Positions 61,802 to 64,000 of a DNA stretch of 64,000 nucleotides are shown in pieces. The number at the start of each line of letters is the position of its first letter. The first letter of the stretch is position 1. The notes under the pieces are model-generated. The model was not told the origin of the DNA and made no database searches. It saw nothing but the letters and a program-made list of their open reading frames with translations. Source of the stretch: DASSJT01 sp963715025. GTDB taxonomy: Bacteria > Actinomycetota > Actinomycetes > Actinomycetales > Dermatophilaceae. The position numbers were made by a program, and so were the translations under genes. The stretch spans positions 620,001 to 684,000 of the forward strand of contig CAVQQQ010000002.1 in NCBI GenBank assembly GCA_963715025.1, in the 5' to 3' direction.

Positions 61802-62262
61802 CCTGCCGCCAGATCCGACAGAGCCTGCAGGGCGCGGTCCGCGTGGACGTCCATGTTCAGCTCGCTCGCGATGACCTCCCGGACGACTCGGTCACGGTCG
61901 ATGACAAAAGTGGTCCGTCGCAGCGGAACGAGCAGGCGGCGACGCACGCCGTAGGCCTCGGCCACCGAGCCAGCGGTATCCGAGAGCAGCGGGTAGTCAA
62001 GGTCATGCGCCTGGGCGAACTCGTCCTGCTTTGAGACCGAGTCCATGCTGATCCCCAGCCGCCGTGCGCCCGCGCCGGCGAATTCGGACGCGAGGTCGCG
62101 GAAGTGGCACGCCTCCTTGGTGCAGCCAGCCGTCATCGCTGCCGGATAGAAGAACAGGACTACGGGTCCGGACTTCAGCTCCTCGGTGAGCCGGTGGACC
62201 GCTCCGGCCTGGTCGGGCAGCTCGAAGTCGGGCGCAACGTCTCCCACTTTGATGGCCTTCAC
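61798..62262 (-). CDS. bcp: Bcp/PrxQ-type peroxiredoxin
   Basis: Thiol peroxidase of 154 residues. VGDVAPDFELPDQAG begins the fold; the peroxidatic and resolving cysteines are in AMTAGCTKEACHFRDL (spacing CxxxxC). Start GTG at 62262 with GAGGAG 7 nt upstream. It converges on ligB with overlapping stops and is divergent from marR. Confidence 0.94.
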   Translation of the reverse strand: MKAIKVGDVAPDFELPDQAGAVHRLTEELKSGPVVLFFYPAAMTAGCTKEACHFRDLASEFAGAGARRLGISMDSVSKQDEFAQAHDLDYPLLSDTAGSVAEAYGVRRRLLVPLRRTTFVIDRDRVVREVIASELNMDVHADRALQALSDLAAG

Positions 62263-62381
62263 GGTTCGTCTCCTCACGCTGTCGCTGGTTTCCGGCGGAT
62301 GCCTCGCGTGCCCGTCACGTTGCTGCCCGGATGTCCTCATCGTGCCACCGGCTCCCTCGCCGATCGAGACGACGGCTTTGG

Positions 62382-62406
62382 ATTTATATAGATTGGCTAT
62401 GTAAAT
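62382..62406. promoter_or_regulatory. Candidate MarR operator
   Basis: ATTTATATAG and CTATGTAAAT match as an inverted repeat in 9 of 10 positions, with a 5-base spacer, in an unusually AT-rich stretch between bcp and marR. It lies just before the marR start, where a MarR-family regulator would control its own gene and the exporter. Confidence 0.55.
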
Positions 62407-62415
62407 TGCCTCGAC

Positions 62416-62880
62416 GTGACCGAACCGGGCCCAGCACGTGACGACCTCGGCAGCGAACTCCTGCGCGCTGCCGCGCTGCTCACCCGGTGGGCGAGCCGAC
62501 ATGCCGCCCTCGACCTGCCGCTGGCCCAGGCGCGGCTCCTCTCCCTGGTCCAAGAGATCGGCCCGGTGCGAATCGGTGAGCTCGCCGCCGCCGACCACTG
62601 CAGCCAACCGACCATGAGCGTCCAGGTGCAAGTGCTCGAGTCGCAGGGATGGCTGGAGCGCTCGATCGATCCGGCAGACTCGCGGGCCAGCCTGATCTGC
62701 TTGACCAGGTCTGGTCACCGCGCCCTCGAACGGGCCCGGGAAGCACGCCGGGACGCCGTCAAGCCCCTCCTGCAGACCCTCGACGCCTCGGACCGCAGGC
62801 GCCTCAGAGACGCGGTGCGCGTCATCGACGGGATCCTCGGGGCAGTCTCCCCGGCCGCACGCTCCCACCGAAAGGACTGA
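62416..62880 (+). CDS. MarR-family transcriptional regulator
   Basis: 154 residues, winged helix-turn-helix: AQARLLSLVQEIGPVRIGEL, AADHCSQPTMSVQVQVLE as recognition helix and the wing around RSIDPADSRASLICLT. A GTG start at 62416 directly follows the operator-like repeat. It is immediately followed by the MFS exporter remnant, the usual partner of such regulators in drug resistance. Confidence 0.9.
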   Translation: MTEPGPARDDLGSELLRAAALLTRWASRHAALDLPLAQARLLSLVQEIGPVRIGELAAADHCSQPTMSVQVQVLESQGWLERSIDPADSRASLICLTRSGHRALERAREARRDAVKPLLQTLDASDRRRLRDAVRVIDGILGAVSPAARSHRKD

Positions 62881-62888
62881 ACGCCCCT

Positions 62889-63324
62889 ATGTGGCGCCAA
62901 CCCAAGACCGTCTGGGCCCCTTCCCGCTCGACCTTTCCGCGCACGGCGTGGGATGGGTCTTCTTCGGCTCGGGGCTGCTGCTCGCCCTGACCTCGGTCGT
63001 CGTCGCTCCGTGGATCCAGCGGCGGGTCGGCACCACGGTCGCGATCGTGGGCGCCCTTCTCGGGTTCGCCGCGATCCTGGCCGCGATGGCCGTCTGGACC
63101 GAGTACAAGCCGGTGCCGATCGGCGGCGTGGTCCTCGCCGGCGCCTTCCTCGGGATCAACAACACGCTGATCACCGAGACCGTCATGAAAGTGGCCCCGG
63201 TCGAGCGCGGGGTGGCCTCCGCGGCATACAGCTTCGTCCGGTTCTCCGGTGGCGCGGCGGCGCCGTGGCTGGCCGGCTCGGCTCGGAGGTGGAGGCCGAG
63301 GCGGTCACCGTCGGAGACGCCTGA
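62889..63324 (+). pseudogene. MFS efflux transporter remnant
   Basis: The first ten codons (MWRQPKTVWA) match the N-terminus of a common actinobacterial 12-helix MFS exporter. The sequence then jumps, in another frame, to the second half of the same family (QDRLG... GVGWVFFGSGLLLALTSVVV, FLGINNTLITETVMKV, RGVASAAYSFVRFSGGA). The middle of the protein, roughly 200 residues, is missing, and the end after WLAG is again out of frame. The gene cannot make a working transporter. marR, its likely regulator, is intact upstream. Confidence 0.7.
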
Positions 63325-63370
63325 CTCGTGTCATCCCGGCAGCGCACGGCGCCACCCGTAGGCTGGCGCC

Positions 63371-64000
63371 GTGCTCGACCAGGTCACAGCCACCCGCTAC
63401 GTCACGCCGCTGCGCGAGGGCGGGTCCCTGCCCGGGCTGGTCGAGGCCGACGACGACGGCATCTACGTGGTGAAGTTCCGCGGCGCGGGCCAGGGGCTCA
63501 AGGTCCTGGTCGCCGAGGTGATCGTGGGCGAGCTGGCCCGGCGCCTATCGATCCCGGTGCCGCGGATGGTCGACATCGACATCCAGGCGCCGATGGCAAG
63601 GTACGAGGCCGACGAGGAGGTCCAGGACCTGCTCAACGCCAGCCTGGGCTCCAACCTCGGCGTGGACTTCCTTCCCGGGTCCTTCGGCTACGACGGCTCG
63701 CGGCCTCCGGAGCCGGACGCCGCCGCCGACATCCTCTGGCTCGATGCCTTCACCGCGAACGTCGACCGCACCTGGGCCAACCCCAACCTCCTGGTCTGGC
63801 ACCGGCGCACGTGGGCCATCGACCACGGCGCCGCCCTGTACTTCCACCACTCCTGGCCACGGCGGCCGCCAGACCCCGAGCGATTCGCGCGCCAGCCCTT
63901 CGACACCTCTCAGCACGTGCTGGCCGAGGTGGCGCAGAACCCGGCCAAGGCCCACGCGCGGATGGCGCCACAGCTCAGCGATCAGCTGGTCGACGACGTT
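63371..64000 (+). CDS. HipA-like kinase (partial, runs off the window)
   Basis: 210 codons are visible. YVVKFRGAGQGLKVLVAEVIVGELARRL holds the ATP-anchoring lysine, DAFTANVDRTWANPNLLVWH the catalytic Asp/Asn, and WAIDHGAALYF the metal-binding DFG-like motif, all in the order of HipA-type kinases. No HipB partner is seen upstream, so it is probably a stand-alone relative rather than a toxin-antitoxin pair. TAGGCT lies 6 nt before the GTG start with no ribosome site: a leaderless gene. Confidence 0.85.
   Translation, partial: MLDQVTATRYVTPLREGGSLPGLVEADDDGIYVVKFRGAGQGLKVLVAEVIVGELARRLSIPVPRMVDIDIQAPMARYEADEEVQDLLNASLGSNLGVDFLPGSFGYDGSRPPEPDAAADILWLDAFTANVDRTWANPNLLVWHRRTWAIDHGAALYFHHSWPRRPPDPERFARQPFDTSQHVLAEVAQNPAKAHARMAPQLSDQLVDDV

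Overview
The window is a stretch of chromosome from a high-GC actinomycete. The markers are a complete Pup-proteasome system (Pup, PrcA/B, ARC/Mpa, PafA, Dop, PafB/C), a mycothiol ligase (MshC), Tat export, an LLM/F420-type oxidoreductase, coiled-coil DivIVA-type proteins and many leaderless starts (TANNNT box 6-8 nt before ATG/GTG). Gene order and the lysine-fermentation genes fit the Intrasporangiaceae (Tetrasphaera/Janibacter/Phycicoccus relatives). That placement is inference; there is no rRNA gene. No prophage, insertion sequence or CRISPR array was seen, and no stretch over 300 bases lacks a gene.

1-10.5 kb is an anaerobic energy block. Lysine 2,3-aminomutase (kamA) is divergent from 3,5-diaminohexanoate dehydrogenase (kdd). 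Downstream of kdd on the same strand lie phosphoketolase (xfp), phosphate acetyltransferase (pta), acetate kinase (ackA), a YtcJ-like amidohydrolase and the start of lysine 5,6-aminomutase alpha (kamD). Lysine breakdown yields acyl-CoA and phosphoketolase yields acetyl phosphate; Pta and AckA can turn both into ATP. The kamA promoter is leaderless and carries a perfect inverted repeat just upstream of its -10 box.

10.5-20 kb: YbaK deacylase, a secreted double-domain HAD acid phosphatase broken by one frameshift, an Lrp/AsnC regulator, a 5'-3' exonuclease, a DinB-like protein, a Ski2-like helicase, a lipid kinase, TatC and TatA. 20-42 kb is the proteasome neighbourhood: pafC-pafB, DUF3866, rtcB, two FKBP isomerases, pafA, prcA-prcB-pup-dop and arc, then trmI, a site-2 protease and a RecB-like nuclease. 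Three groups on the opposite strand or of other function interrupt it: two coiled-coil proteins with a peroxiredoxin, a PRPP synthase/DUF3054/LigD-polymerase cassette, and rtcB.

42-53 kb: HAD phosphatase, cobalamin-dependent MetH, PAC2 protein, MshC, then the usual actinobacterial set SCO1664 - DUF3090 - phosphomutase-like - CorA - UppP. SCO1664 and CorA each carry two single-base insertions. 53-64 kb: LLM oxidoreductase, aldo/keto reductase, small proteins, M20 peptidase, tRNA-Leu(GAG), MmcQ-like protein, a Ser/Thr kinase, ATP-dependent DNA ligase, a Bcp peroxiredoxin, MarR regulator beside a deleted MFS exporter, and the start of a HipA-like kinase.

Three patterns cut across the window. 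Short tandem repeats run over the stop codons of four genes (kdd, the RecB-like nuclease, PAC2, uppP). The word GGTATGCC/GGCATACC is strikingly frequent and forms the arms of intergenic hairpins. Single-base changes in G/C runs cluster between 49.1 and 52.3 kb.
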